Positions 17,101 through 25,159 of a stretch of 44,824 nt of DNA are shown in pieces. The translations under genes and the position numbers were made by a program. Positions within the stretch are counted from its first letter, which is position 1. Every line of letters begins with the position of its first letter. Under the pieces are notes generated by a model. The model ran no database searches. It worked only from the letters and a program-made list of their open reading frames with translations, and had not been told where the DNA came from. Source of the DNA: a virus; IMG/VR virus record IMGVR_UViG_3300025141_014441, positions 1-44,824 of that record; one strand, written 5' to 3'.

Positions 17101-20064
17101 CTTGATCAAGCTCTTTGTGGCGATGTCGTCTTCGTTAAGGATTCGGACCCCATCCAACTCACCAAAATTTTCGGGATTAATAGTTTTTCCAACCGTAAAA
17201 AATCTAGAAGTATAAACATTGGTCGAAGACTCAGTAAAGCCGTAGCCCTCAGATTGATATAAACTTCCCAGAACTGTATTTAAATAAGGTATCGGAGTTT
17301 CTTTATAGGATCCTGAAGATAAATCTGGCAAATAAAATTGTCCCGAATCATCTGACGAGGCTATATTATCAGTTCCCACATCCATAATGAGAGAATTGAT
17401 GGAGGGGACATATGTCCCACTGAACTCGGATGACAAGGGAAGAAAATTGTTGTAAGGTTCTGCCCTGCCCTTATTCCTTGGATCTTTGGCATGGCTGATT
17501 AATTCATCGTCTGTTAAGTTATCGAGCCACACCCGAAAAAAACCAATATTCAAATCAGACGGCATCAACATTGAGCCTGTAAAATTGGTTCGTGCTGCGC
17601 CGTAATACGGCTTTCGATTTTGGCTCAATAATTTAATGGCTCGATCAGAATGCATCGAAGCCGTTAAATTAAAAGAATTATAAACAGTATCGTCTTCAAC
17701 ATTGTAACCACGGAAATTAACAATATATGAACCGCTGTCGCGCTGGAGCGCGTTGTTTAAATCGCCCATACCATAAGCAATAGGCTTGATTGTTACTGCT
17801 ACGGTCCACGTCTCATTATCATAACTGTCACTAAAAAGCTCAGTGGTTAATTCAGGAAAAGTTTGAGAATCGCCCGCGACAACAGAAGACGTAAGAACAA
17901 ACTTCACTCTTCTAGAGGTCAAACTATCACGAACTGCATAAACTTCAAAACCAGCGTCATCTCCAGAAAAAGTAGTTGAAGTGTCGGTATGTGACGATGC
18001 CGTTACACCATGAACGCCAAAAATAGAAGAAGTCAACCCCGCAAAAGTTACATTCGTCGCATCTCCATATCTCGGATATTTGGGCAGAAATGCTTGACAC
18101 TCATAGGTGTTTGCCAAACGTGCTTCGATCGGAAGGGCAGTTCCAGAAGTGCCCGAAATAAAGGGCACACCAACAGTGCCAGAAGTACTGGTATACACAA
18201 CAGCAACATTGTTGGAAGCCGTGGCAAAATTAATAAACTTATATTTTTCCGAATAGAGTTCTCTCTTGTCGCCGAGTTGAATAATGGAGTTATCTTCATA
18301 AACCGAAAGATTGATAAGCTCATTATCAACGCCAAAGCAGCGCAAGGCATTTCGTAAACTTTCTGGAGTTCCTTTTGTTTTGAAAATCTCTACACTGTTG
18401 TTATAAAGATTGGAATAAATAACCCTCTTAACATCTTCAAGTTTTTGAAGAAACTCACCCTTGTCGCCCGTATTAAACATACTAACCAAGGCTGACTCAT
18501 CTTCTAAAATTCTGCCTATAACGAATCCGCTTGAATTTAAAGCCTTTTGAGCAAATTTGGAACGGCTAACTTTATCATTATAATACTCCATTGCTTTAAT
18601 CAATGGAAAGGTTTTAATTTCGAGGTACAACTCATCAAGCGCGGACGCCATAATTTGGGTTAATTTTTTTAGTTCGCCAGAATTTTGTTGATCTTCTGAA
18701 GTAATCCACTCTGGAAGGGTGTTATAAAAACTGCTGATATTCTCTTCATCATACACTGACCCAGTTATTATTTTTCCTGCTCGATAAGAGGAGAGAGATG
18801 GGTGAGATAAATAAAGGATTGGGTCTTTTGTTTCTTTGATTGCAAGTCCCGATAATACAAAAGCCGAACCAGTATTTCGCGCAGTGGAAGTATATCCTAC
18901 AAATGTGGCGTTATTTAACCTGCCAGAATAGTCTAAAATGGTTTTATCCGTTGCCGTTACCTCGGTAATGCCTTCGTTAAACTTATAATAAACTCCGAGA
19001 TCTATATTCGTAGATCCTGTTGATGCACCGCCGTCCACTGGTTGCCGCGCAAAAATACCAATTTGTTTTCCATCGCGGTTCCCGCGCCAAAAACGAAAAT
19101 CATCTAACGAAGCGGACAACTTTCCCCAACCAAGAGTAGTGTTAGTTGTTCCTGTTTGCTGAGTTACCAATGAACCAATCGTTGCAACAAATGCGCCAGT
19201 TACTTCTGTAATTTCACCAGAAATAGTATCGTCGCCTTGATAATTCCCGTCAAGATAAGACTCCACTGTTATGTTCGATGCGCCATAAGAAAAGTTTAAA
19301 GCCACATGATGCCACTCATTATCAATCAAGCTGCCCGAAGATATCGCAGTTAATGATGAGTTGGCATAAACTGAACCCGACGCTACTGAAACGTGTAATA
19401 CATCATCAGAAGCAGTAAGCTGCACCGTGAATCTTCCGTTATCTGTATTCGATGGTGTCAAGGCGCTGCCACTGTTCCAAATATCAATAATAACTTCTTT
19501 TTCTGTTAAGGATGGCAAAAACTCTGATTTTTTAATCCAGAACTCAACACAATTTCCGGCAGAATGTCCAAATCTCAAATTTGAAGTAAACCCTTCATCA
19601 TTGACAATATTACCGACGCGCAAACCACCATCAAAAAGAATATATTGGAATGTAGTTGGTTCACCATAGCCATCCTCATCAGCGTTTTGTGTGGACCAGC
19701 CATCCGAAGAGAAAATAACATTTCCGTTGGTTCTCGGATACTCATTCTCAAAAATCCAATTTTCTAGAAAAGAAGCACTGAATCCCCACAATTGTTTTTC
19801 AGTGAGTGTACCATCATAAGGATAATAATTGACAATATTATCAATGGCATTAATATAATACTCTTTAGCGGAACCATAAAATGCAAAGTTGCTAGCTGAA
19901 ACAAAATCAACAGGGGGAACATAACGATCGCTGATTTTTTGAGTTATTTTGACTGCTTCGCCGCTGTCAAAGGTAACCCCTGCCGATTGTCGTGTTTGCT
20001 TAATAAGCGGCTTAGATACCTTTTGTTGCGATTTTATTTGCTCTATGTATTTTTTAAAGCTCAT
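11158..20064 (-). CDS. Giant baseplate wedge/tail protein with gpI/gp7-like and LamG-like domains
   Basis: I place the start at the ATG at 20064, which overlaps the previous stop as TGATG, giving 2968 residues; an in-frame TTG lies one codon upstream. Residues about 170-345 form a LamG/concanavalin-like domain, with VEFWIKK, WHHVALNF, SYLDG and SLDDFRFW at the expected strands. Residues about 450-580 resemble the P2 gpI/T4 gp7 wedge family, with a helical DELYLEIKTFPL region and the hallmark KTKGTPESLRNALRCFGV. A second LamG-like region (about 600-860) ends in FFRVWLDNLTDDELISHAKD. Around 1670-1790 is an inserted beta-domain encoded by unusually GC-rich DNA. The remaining 1200 residues are unassigned. 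T4 gp7 is about 1000 residues, so this is roughly three times larger. Placement after gp25 and gp6 fits the conserved order W-J-I. It probably joins wedge scaffold and glycan-binding functions. Confidence 0.75.
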   Translation of the reverse strand: MSFKKYIEQIKSQQKVSKPLIKQTRQSAGVTFDSGEAVKITQKISDRYVPPVDFVSASNFAFYGSAKEYYINAIDNIVNYYPYDGTLTEKQLWGFSASFLENWIFENEYPRTNGNVIFSSDGWSTQNADEDGYGEPTTFQYILFDGGLRVGNIVNDEGFTSNLRFGHSAGNCVEFWIKKSEFLPSLTEKEVIIDIWNSGSALTPSNTDNGRFTVQLTASDDVLHVSVASGSVYANSSLTAISSGSLIDNEWHHVALNFSYGASNITVESYLDGNYQGDDTISGEITEVTGAFVATIGSLVTQQTGTTNTTLGWGKLSASLDDFRFWRGNRDGKQIGIFARQPVDGGASTGSTNIDLGVYYKFNEGITEVTATDKTILDYSGRLNNATFVGYTSTARNTGSAFVLSGLAIKETKDPILYLSHPSLSSYRAGKIITGSVYDEENISSFYNTLPEWITSEDQQNSGELKKLTQIMASALDELYLEIKTFPLIKAMEYYNDKVSRSKFAQKALNSSGFVIGRILEDESALVSMFNTGDKGEFLQKLEDVKRVIYSNLYNNSVEIFKTKGTPESLRNALRCFGVDNELINLSVYEDNSIIQLGDKRELYSEKYKFINFATASNNVAVVYTSTSGTVGVPFISGTSGTALPIEARLANTYECQAFLPKYPRYGDATNVTFAGLTSSIFGVHGVTASSHTDTSTTFSGDDAGFEVYAVRDSLTSRRVKFVLTSSVVAGDSQTFPELTTELFSDSYDNETWTVAVTIKPIAYGMGDLNNALQRDSGSYIVNFRGYNVEDDTVYNSFNLTASMHSDRAIKLLSQNRKPYYGAARTNFTGSMLMPSDLNIGFFRVWLDNLTDDELISHAKDPRNKGRAEPYNNFLPLSSEFSGTYVPSINSLIMDVGTDNIASSDDSGQFYLPDLSSGSYKETPIPYLNTVLGSLYQSEGYGFTESSTNVYTSRFFTVGKTINPENFGELDGVRILNEDDIATKSLIKAKIAYFTIEKSAQQAINRDIISFFSSLTGFNELIGAPINKYRMEYKDLKKLATEYFSTVISKRTSAAFFEYYKWLDNAINDMLINLLPASLNGSDKIYNVIESHILERNKFQYQLPTIEFRTPDLEAVASGSNNVKWKFAHYPLTDIEKDNCYWWRYKAERDNATFNSNLPEHVVIGREQILSVTKQAQDRKVESALKESVIISKEIHGGINFGANKKLDYYKGVIYGKWNSAGYFNFINIPASTVSSAMPPLKSCDDDLELLTNRKLTGKAEANREETQGSKLQLLAPFNVFSASVGTGSYVDTAYDARNPNEIVTNLHHDVFGPTSNQPLQGTFTSQRVGGSKSRKIRLTDNLTNETNRPERFQVDMDYPTDIFIQSTRYDGGYAAPIDQFYQDPPVRAPVNIKNIKTSGSALGNFSKNYEVVQTSGRSINNLALRELTGIAGNLESPYISGGFDFPRITGTANQTVFVERFSAPGGPDTNGPFLDPVGREYSVYNDLNLRNSVVRGAWNSLLKYSSVFGGYQTASNDLSASIHKVQRNTTKIMENSGGFVVTGVLADNGFFTRPIPARDFGYSWILSSAPASGNFVIEAGHVLTSSTAITFYTSSIRTFGSPTSSIGYDEINYAGYVTPGRLANRLPYHFNIDETVFPPVNLIAPTILNQKGVKASGSVIFHALDPSEYIQIAHPIVRFLPSPDSLFVAPFELAFDSTVVPGSSTSAIIGVDGLATGPAVPAAVANAFSQSLISAIAQFADVHFLSSSVTVTDSTCSFSLTLDGAQGNQVNRAWWDQIIQIEGNGFPNPAAVTGTFMVGGLGTGEDFKNIYFLNVINNGNSGWGTYRQLQGSYNPLARNLRKQNIIVSERPPLDKSEPAAGAFDVAGEVVPLAAYEPAVVSDKPVLLIADLEGDGKGTIFSLPYNSQKRYFFDSELEQDLVIGKNKNRISTLERFYDFYKSDSQNVLKEEDVSYAKYAHQIYPLQKYSYLGDSLLRKSFTQTWTDSQYNRSVRKAFNQLALDGIVAANATQSFVNPMGFNLLYQGPDATGSWLGSPVGQQFSDSFVNAVGPSISVLDTFTDLGPPFATFALDGGKYYIPSASFPLHFLTQSIGGTKTYLDLRNYFYGNSTDKYPNLYYLPGVGDYYQAVEGVAYNKAVYDRRAAQYMTFGILRDPKNVINQFIITVPSAAYGTVAGQAAMDLGDNGIAGVPDHVYGPLLEMPFINAVPDNPQRGPEIAERFFAPWSAPGSSSLGRGPSYYNKHSNYSEYIKLLGKDYSLIPEYIVSNHISALVAGDDLDGKSVSSYSITGSSVVDMSDTVVQMNTVARYMEGDSLLNFKEFGGLFDASPVGTYDIPKIRIRFDAIKKLLPYEGFYPAERTVQLAQLFSSSLAPAARLIGGGATFRTLMQPYFMPGILYNSVKAGLAMSYGYFNSPYNLDLAYSWDSGLGKANREVAIGDATASFVPLPFEEIVTLSELTNQKTFYDMYPHQSMSRASTASLQEIIEPLYQMAMSNFMASTIDFCLENNSLTTVVSQPEKDLALIPNLDDVYGMEISVMGVTGSSADQGPWDLNAVYANGWGPSVSGSGRTGQNTDIATDRVWQPQWGFGSASILLEWRPTKLGKYTIAEIQQELTATFGASTLGVGFSPFVTSSVPSLSESINYLGRLQGVIATIDPATKEVASVKTPEDPASAGLTYWAFQPKWETPYLTRNSNVNGTGIWKSFCELPNITNKAASRLVFKDYVPPGALDNLSLKTYLSLPDEATLGTPSNSSFIKEAIVCIPYMDMPNSNPVFHTVSKYVKDAYVIEAKKTGKSNEWSRLDKILDEYVFPPAWDWKRNPKLQSQPMGMVVQEYDLELKKEDMALFWQNLPIPAMGTFEKETDYIDIEFDKSIMFDESLLRYLKWVVFKVKKRAQTNYFQMTIDNPQYTDFSFDDLPSVQNSKFKTVGGWSVNDYSYNYPYDFCSLIETAKVSVEVDFIKTNKPAP

Positions 20065-21506
20065 CAATCAACCCTAAAATTAAACGTATCAGCCTGTTCA
20101 ATAAAACTTAAATCCTTTTTTACCACAAAAGAAATCTGATACTTATACCCTGATTCAAACTGCGAAAAATCTAAATCAAAATAGTTTCCTTCTCCATCAT
20201 ATGACATTCTTGTAAATCCGCTATTCCCCGAACCTGTTCCATATTGAATAACCTTTAAACCATCGCTGCGCCGCGTAATTGCATAATAAATGTTTTCCAA
20301 AATAATAGAATTGGGAGTCGAGGTTCCACTTGGATAAATAGTTGGAGACCAGTCTTTTGGTCGAGTATATAACCTAAGCCGCGTCTTTTCCAAAGTAGTA
20401 TAAGTTGATTTTAAATTTACGGGAGTGATAGTGTAATTCGCAAAATCTCTACTGCTAGCCGCATTTTGAGTCAAAATAGTAATTGACGAACCCGTAACAT
20501 ATTCCATAGTTCCTGAATGCCACACGGGAAACACATTTGTGATAGAACTTGAAGCATACGGAAAGCTCGCTGAATATATCCCTGCCGAAACATAGCCGCC
20601 TGTTACATTTGTGTCACCGGCTGTGACAACCCCGCTTCCTGCCGGAAGATTTAGTTTGGAACCTGCTGGAGATGATGAGCCAGAATAAAGGCTAACATAA
20701 ATGTTTCCAGTTCCAACGTCAGGAATGGTGGTCAATTGTCCACCAGCATAATTATATAAATAAAGAGTGTTTAAGTTGTCACTAGAAGGTGCCAAAGTCG
20801 AACTTAAATAAAAAGTCGAGACATCATCTTGTTTGGAATCATCAAAGCGAGATTCTATCACTGGGCGCTTGCTTATATACTCGCTGGTGCGACTATAAAA
20901 TAGTTTGGTGTGATAAGAGGCTGAAGTTGCCTCGTCACTAGAAGTGAGATAAACGGCGAGACCGTTATTTATTTTTGTGCCATCGAGCCATTGGTTGACC
21001 AAACTAGTAATGTCCACTTCTAAATTTTCATACCCCGTAGTAAAAGAACTAGTAAAAATAGGACTGCTATGAAAATCGCCGCCTGCCGTTGTCCATGCAA
21101 CGCCAGAACTCGCACTATCCCAATTAGAAACTCCGGTATAATCTTTGTTTGCAATGTCGGGACCGGTGCCTTCATCCCATGAACGAGACACCGCTGCCAC
21201 CACCAACGTAAAATTTGTTGGGGGAGGATTGGGTGTCGTCGCGCTAAACATGCGTAAAACAAAATTAGAACCACTTTCGATAACTGCATTATCAATATCT
21301 GTTTGAATGGAAGCTGAAGAAAATTCTAATAATGCTCTCGATTTTTCATTGCCATCGGCTGACGAAGTCTGTTGACCAAAGATAGAAAAGACCTCCATAA
21401 CATCTGCCAACCCTGCATTGGTTCCGGTTAATCGATTATCAAACACCTCGGCAAAGGCGTTGGTAATAGTGTTATCTTTTGTTGCTGTATATTTTTTTAC
21501 TGCCAT
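20064..21506 (-). CDS. DNRLRE-like adhesin/structural protein, second of a tandem pair
   Basis: A 480-aa beta-rich protein starting MAVKKYTATKDNTITNAFAE. Residues about 45-220 resemble the DNRLRE domain: RALLEFSSASIQ, a FTLVVAAVSRSWDEGTG strand and a NLEVDITSLVNQWLDG strand. DNRLRE-type domains are extracellular, carbohydrate- or adhesion-associated modules. The following region (TLYLYNYAGGQL, GDTNVTGGYVSAGIYSASF, VWHSGTMEY) matches the upstream 486-aa protein closely, and the C-terminus ends in FDLDFS-type and FVVKKDLSF strands. It overlaps both neighbours by one base. Position between gp6 and the gp7-like giant suggests a baseplate-attached receptor-binding or decorating subunit; that role is inferred. 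Confidence 0.7.
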   Translation of the reverse strand: MAVKKYTATKDNTITNAFAEVFDNRLTGTNAGLADVMEVFSIFGQQTSSADGNEKSRALLEFSSASIQTDIDNAVIESGSNFVLRMFSATTPNPPPTNFTLVVAAVSRSWDEGTGPDIANKDYTGVSNWDSASSGVAWTTAGGDFHSSPIFTSSFTTGYENLEVDITSLVNQWLDGTKINNGLAVYLTSSDEATSASYHTKLFYSRTSEYISKRPVIESRFDDSKQDDVSTFYLSSTLAPSSDNLNTLYLYNYAGGQLTTIPDVGTGNIYVSLYSGSSSPAGSKLNLPAGSGVVTAGDTNVTGGYVSAGIYSASFPYASSSITNVFPVWHSGTMEYVTGSSITILTQNAASSRDFANYTITPVNLKSTYTTLEKTRLRLYTRPKDWSPTIYPSGTSTPNSIILENIYYAITRRSDGLKVIQYGTGSGNSGFTRMSYDGEGNYFDLDFSQFESGYKYQISFVVKKDLSFIEQADTFNFRVD

Positions 21507-22966
21507 TAGACCACCCTGAAATCAAACTTTGGTATTTGTTCTCTATACTGCCCGCCTTCATAAAACACAAAAGATATGGTATATTCACCGAGCGTGACAA
21601 AATTCGAAAAATCCAAATCAAAATAATTACCTTTGGAATCATAAGAAAGTCTAGTAAACTCTTCATTGGCAGATCCAGTTCCATAGGAAATTACTACTAA
21701 GTTATCTCGTTTACGCACAATCTTATAATATGCCTTTTCAATAATTGTAGGCTCCATTGTTGTTGTGGCAGTTGTTTGTACTGTCGGTGATAGTGATGGA
21801 TTTCGCACGAACAAACGAAGACGGCTGGTCTGGCGCTGTAGATACTCTTCTTGAAGATTTGTAATGGATAAATAATATTTGTTTGTTAACCTTTGATTAG
21901 TAAATGTGCGTGCTGTTGGTTCTATAAGAGAACTTGTGTAATATTCAGTGGAGCCAGAATGCCACACAGCAAACACGCCCGACAAAGAACTTGAATTAAA
22001 AGCAAAAGATGCAGAATAAATCCCCGCCGAAACATACGTTCCGGTAACATTAGTATCTGCCAAAGACACAACCCCACCGCCTGATGGAAGAGCAAGCTTA
22101 GAACCTGTAGGTGTGGTTGTTGAGCCTGAATAGACACTCACCAAAATTTTTGCTGTGCCAACAGAAGGAATATTCGCCAAATTACCCCTTACATAGTTAT
22201 ATAAATACAATGTGTTGTTGTTGTCCGCTTCTGGCAATCTTGAAGAACTTAGAAAAAAATTGCCCCCATTGTCCTGCAAAGAATTATTAAAACGAGCTTG
22301 TAAAATGGGGCGCTTCAATACGTCCCCATACTGACAAGAATAAAAGTTTTTCTTGTAATAACTTTGAGCAGCCGACTCTTGAGAAGAAGTTAATTGTATT
22401 AACAATCCATAATCTGCCACCCCGTCAGTCAATACACTTTCCACATACCCAGTTACATCTAGTTCTAAATCCTCATCACCTGTAGAAAAGGACTGCGTAA
22501 AAATAGGACTATTTCTTACATCGCTACCTGTTGCCGTCCAGAAGGTTGTGGGATTAGACGACGCTGTTATCCAGTTGCTTCCAACTCTACTTGTCATATC
22601 CTCAAATGATTTACCATAACCCTCGTCCCATGATTGGGAAACTGGAGAAACGACCAGAGTAAAAGAAACCGGATTAGTAGAAGCGTGAGGATAGTTTTTT
22701 ACTTTCAAATAAAAAGAAACGCTCCCAGACGCAGGAATATCGGCATTGTTACGATCTGCAAGAACTTGGGCAGTATCAAATTGAATCAATGCCCGTGATT
22801 TTCCATTATACGCAGCAGACGCGGTCACCGTGTTATAAAGCGAATAAATTTCCAAATTATCAGTTAGCCCAAAATTAATATCGCTAATGCGCCGCGAATC
22901 ACTAGATGGTCTATAAGCATTACTAATGGTATTGTCCTTAGCTGCTTGATAATTTTTGATACTCAT
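21506..22966 (-). CDS. DNRLRE-like adhesin/structural protein, first of a tandem pair
   Basis: A 486-aa protein starting MSIKNYQAAKDNTISNAYRP, the same opening as its downstream paralogue. The N-terminal half contains RALIQFDTAQV, FTLVVSPVSQSWDEGYG and a DLELDVTGYVESVL strand, a DNRLRE-like pattern. The C-terminal half shares TLYLYNYVRG, ADTNVTGTYVSAGIYSASF, VWHSGSTEYY and GNYFDLDFSNF with the paralogue. No signal peptide is present, as expected for a virion protein assembled in the cytoplasm. The ATG overlaps the gp6 stop as TAATG. In P2-like tails the gpJ (gp6) gene is followed directly by gpI, so this pair looks inserted between J and I. Receptor binding is possible but not shown. Confidence 0.7.
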   Translation of the reverse strand: MSIKNYQAAKDNTISNAYRPSSDSRRISDINFGLTDNLEIYSLYNTVTASAAYNGKSRALIQFDTAQVLADRNNADIPASGSVSFYLKVKNYPHASTNPVSFTLVVSPVSQSWDEGYGKSFEDMTSRVGSNWITASSNPTTFWTATGSDVRNSPIFTQSFSTGDEDLELDVTGYVESVLTDGVADYGLLIQLTSSQESAAQSYYKKNFYSCQYGDVLKRPILQARFNNSLQDNGGNFFLSSSRLPEADNNNTLYLYNYVRGNLANIPSVGTAKILVSVYSGSTTTPTGSKLALPSGGGVVSLADTNVTGTYVSAGIYSASFAFNSSSLSGVFAVWHSGSTEYYTSSLIEPTARTFTNQRLTNKYYLSITNLQEEYLQRQTSRLRLFVRNPSLSPTVQTTATTTMEPTIIEKAYYKIVRKRDNLVVISYGTGSANEEFTRLSYDSKGNYFDLDFSNFVTLGEYTISFVFYEGGQYREQIPKFDFRVV

Positions 22967-24756
22967 TATAGAACAGTTCCGACTAAATCTCTATCAAAAT
23001 ATTTAATTTCAAAAATCTGTTTTTCACCCAGAACAACAGCGCGACCATCGGAAGATAAATTTTCTGTTATAGAAAAACTGGAATTTGAATAAATGCCGCC
23101 GGATCTTGCGGTGGCGAAAACCTCCGTTACATCTAGAACACCATCTACATCTTTTAATTCGCGAAAAGCGTCCCCATAAAAAAGCGGTTCGCCTATATTA
23201 AATTTAACTGTGTAAATGTCTATAAGCGCCGCAATACAGTTATTAAGAACATCAAACTTGTTCTGACCAACGTCCGCGATGACAGTAAAATGTATTACTA
23301 AATTTATAATCTCAGCATTGAGAATATCTACCGTATCAGTGATCATCTTATGTCGCGTGATCCACGTTTTAAGATTGTTTTTAATGGTACTATTGGATTC
23401 AATAAATTGACCATCAGCGTCTTCACTAATAATATACAAATTAAGATTCTTTTTAAAAGAATCCTTATCTTGCATTGCTCGCGCTCTCTTAATAGCCCCA
23501 AAATTAGGGGGCATCGCGTAACACAAAGCCTCATAGTCCTGTTTTGTAACCGCACGTTTCTGGCTAGACACAAACGAAATCGCCCTTACCCTCAATTCAT
23601 CTGCATCGGGGATCGTTACCGAACCAACAATAGGCTCCTCATTTGTCACACTAAGAGAAGATTGCACATAGTTCTGAACGCCGGGAGCATTATTAATGCC
23701 GGGGTACTCTATCAGCAAATCCGCAATATGAGTTAAAGAGCCTTTGGTGGCATTTGGATTTAAAGAAGCGTTGCGAATATATTTAATGGACAAAGTAGTA
23801 TTGGTGGGTGCGATGCCAAACTTGTCATTATCAATAAGATTAGACGGATCAAAGGTGATACTAGATACATAAGGTCTGCCAAATTTCTGGATTACGACAT
23901 TTTCAGGTCGTCCATAGGTGTCACTAGTGAGACTCCTTTCAGACCCATATCCAAATTGTAAAGTGCTACTATCCAACCCGCTTTCCACCGTAAAGCGGCG
24001 GGGAGTTAAAACCGGCTTCATTATAGAAGATACTTTGTCTTGGGGGGCGTTGGGATTCATCACTTCTTTATAAATCACATTTTGACTCAGACTATCCACC
24101 TCAAAATATTCGTTGCCGTCCGCGTCCAAAACACTTAAAATTTCGGTAATGAAATCATCTTCAATAACTATTTTTCTAAATCTCTCAAACTCACCAACAC
24201 CCATAGTTATGAATTCTTGTTGACCAGAAATTACACGCCCGACGCCGCGAACTGCATAATAAGCGGGAATATTAGTTGTTTGATCGAGAATCGCAACTTC
24301 TCGTTGATTGTTGGGATCGGCAAAGTTAATGTCGTCTATTAAAATAAATGTTTCGTCGTTATCTGTGGAAAATGCTGTGCCCTTCTTAATCACTGGAGCA
24401 TAATCAGTATTTAAATCTGTAAAGATGACTCCAGCGGGGATGGTGGCATACATAGAAACGACGCCCTGCGACGAATAATTAAACTTAAATCGATATCCCA
24501 ATGTCTTGGCAATTCGAATCACATTTTCAAACTCAAGTGCAGTATCTAGATAAGATTCATTTGCCTGATAATCTAAATAATAAGAAAGAACATCCCCCAC
24601 ATAAGAAACATAGTCTGTCATCAGTGCGCCGAAGCCAGCCTCGTTAAAATCACTAAATGAACTTGGATAATATCTTTTCGCGTAATTTATAAGAGACTGC
24701 TTAATCGAATCAAAATCGCGATTGGTATATTTTATTACGTTATTTCTCTTGGGCAT
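22966..24756 (-). CDS. Baseplate wedge protein gp6 (baseplate J family)
   Basis: A 596-aa protein with the T4 gp6/P2 gpJ pattern. The N-terminal helix-loop region reads KYTNRDFDSIKQSLINYAKR, followed by a YVGDVLSYYLDYQANESYLD segment and TLGYRFKFNYSSQG. In contractile tails gp6 forms the dimeric ring of the baseplate wedge that holds the inner baseplate together and opens on contraction. Length is close to T4 gp6 (660 aa). A C-terminal SQKRAVTKQDYEALCYAMPP segment is typical of the J fold. The gp25 gene precedes it with a 24-base gap carrying an AGAGGAG ribosome-binding site. The assignment is strong. Confidence 0.9.
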   Translation of the reverse strand: MPKRNNVIKYTNRDFDSIKQSLINYAKRYYPSSFSDFNEAGFGALMTDYVSYVGDVLSYYLDYQANESYLDTALEFENVIRIAKTLGYRFKFNYSSQGVVSMYATIPAGVIFTDLNTDYAPVIKKGTAFSTDNDETFILIDDINFADPNNQREVAILDQTTNIPAYYAVRGVGRVISGQQEFITMGVGEFERFRKIVIEDDFITEILSVLDADGNEYFEVDSLSQNVIYKEVMNPNAPQDKVSSIMKPVLTPRRFTVESGLDSSTLQFGYGSERSLTSDTYGRPENVVIQKFGRPYVSSITFDPSNLIDNDKFGIAPTNTTLSIKYIRNASLNPNATKGSLTHIADLLIEYPGINNAPGVQNYVQSSLSVTNEEPIVGSVTIPDADELRVRAISFVSSQKRAVTKQDYEALCYAMPPNFGAIKRARAMQDKDSFKKNLNLYIISEDADGQFIESNSTIKNNLKTWITRHKMITDTVDILNAEIINLVIHFTVIADVGQNKFDVLNNCIAALIDIYTVKFNIGEPLFYGDAFRELKDVDGVLDVTEVFATARSGGIYSNSSFSITENLSSDGRAVVLGEKQIFEIKYFDRDLVGTVL

Positions 24757-24780
24757 TAGAACACTCCTCTTTCTCTTTAA

Positions 24781-25146
24781 TTAGTTGATCACAACTATTT
24801 CCAAAAAATCTTGTAAGTTAACATCGGTCATTCCATAAAAAACCTTTACAAGTAGTGCATGTCCTTCTTCCACAATACGAATATCGTGAAGAATAACAGT
24901 CGGAAGATATCGCGCAAACTGGACTTCCACAGTCGATCTAATTTCAGCAGCAGTATTAGCAGCCTCATAATTTTCAAATAGATATCGTTTTAAACCGACT
25001 CCAAAATCCGGCAACATAACTCGTTCACCGGGGACAGTCAAAAGAACGTTTTTGACATTCTGTTTTACATAGTCCCTTATATCATCTATGTTATTATAAA
25101 TACTATCACTCCCTTGGTTTAACGGTAATTGTACAGTAATACTCAT
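24781..25146 (-). CDS. Baseplate wedge protein gp25 (GPW/gp25 family)
   Basis: A 121-aa protein, the usual length for the family. It carries the signature LLTVPGERVMLPDFGVGLKR followed by YLFEN, diagnostic for the gpW/gp25 lysozyme-like baseplate subunit. The protein sits at the inner baseplate, binds gp6 and gp7, and is thought to nucleate sheath polymerisation. No catalytic function is implied by this family in most phages. The ATG at 25146 has an AGAGGAA site upstream, and the gene lies 13 bases after the 1531-aa gene. Order with gp6 downstream is the conserved W-J pair. Very confident. Confidence 0.95.
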   Translation of the reverse strand: MSITVQLPLNQGSDSIYNNIDDIRDYVKQNVKNVLLTVPGERVMLPDFGVGLKRYLFENYEAANTAAEIRSTVEVQFARYLPTVILHDIRIVEEGHALLVKVFYGMTDVNLQDFLEIVVIN

Positions 25147-25159
25147 TTGTTTTTTTCCT

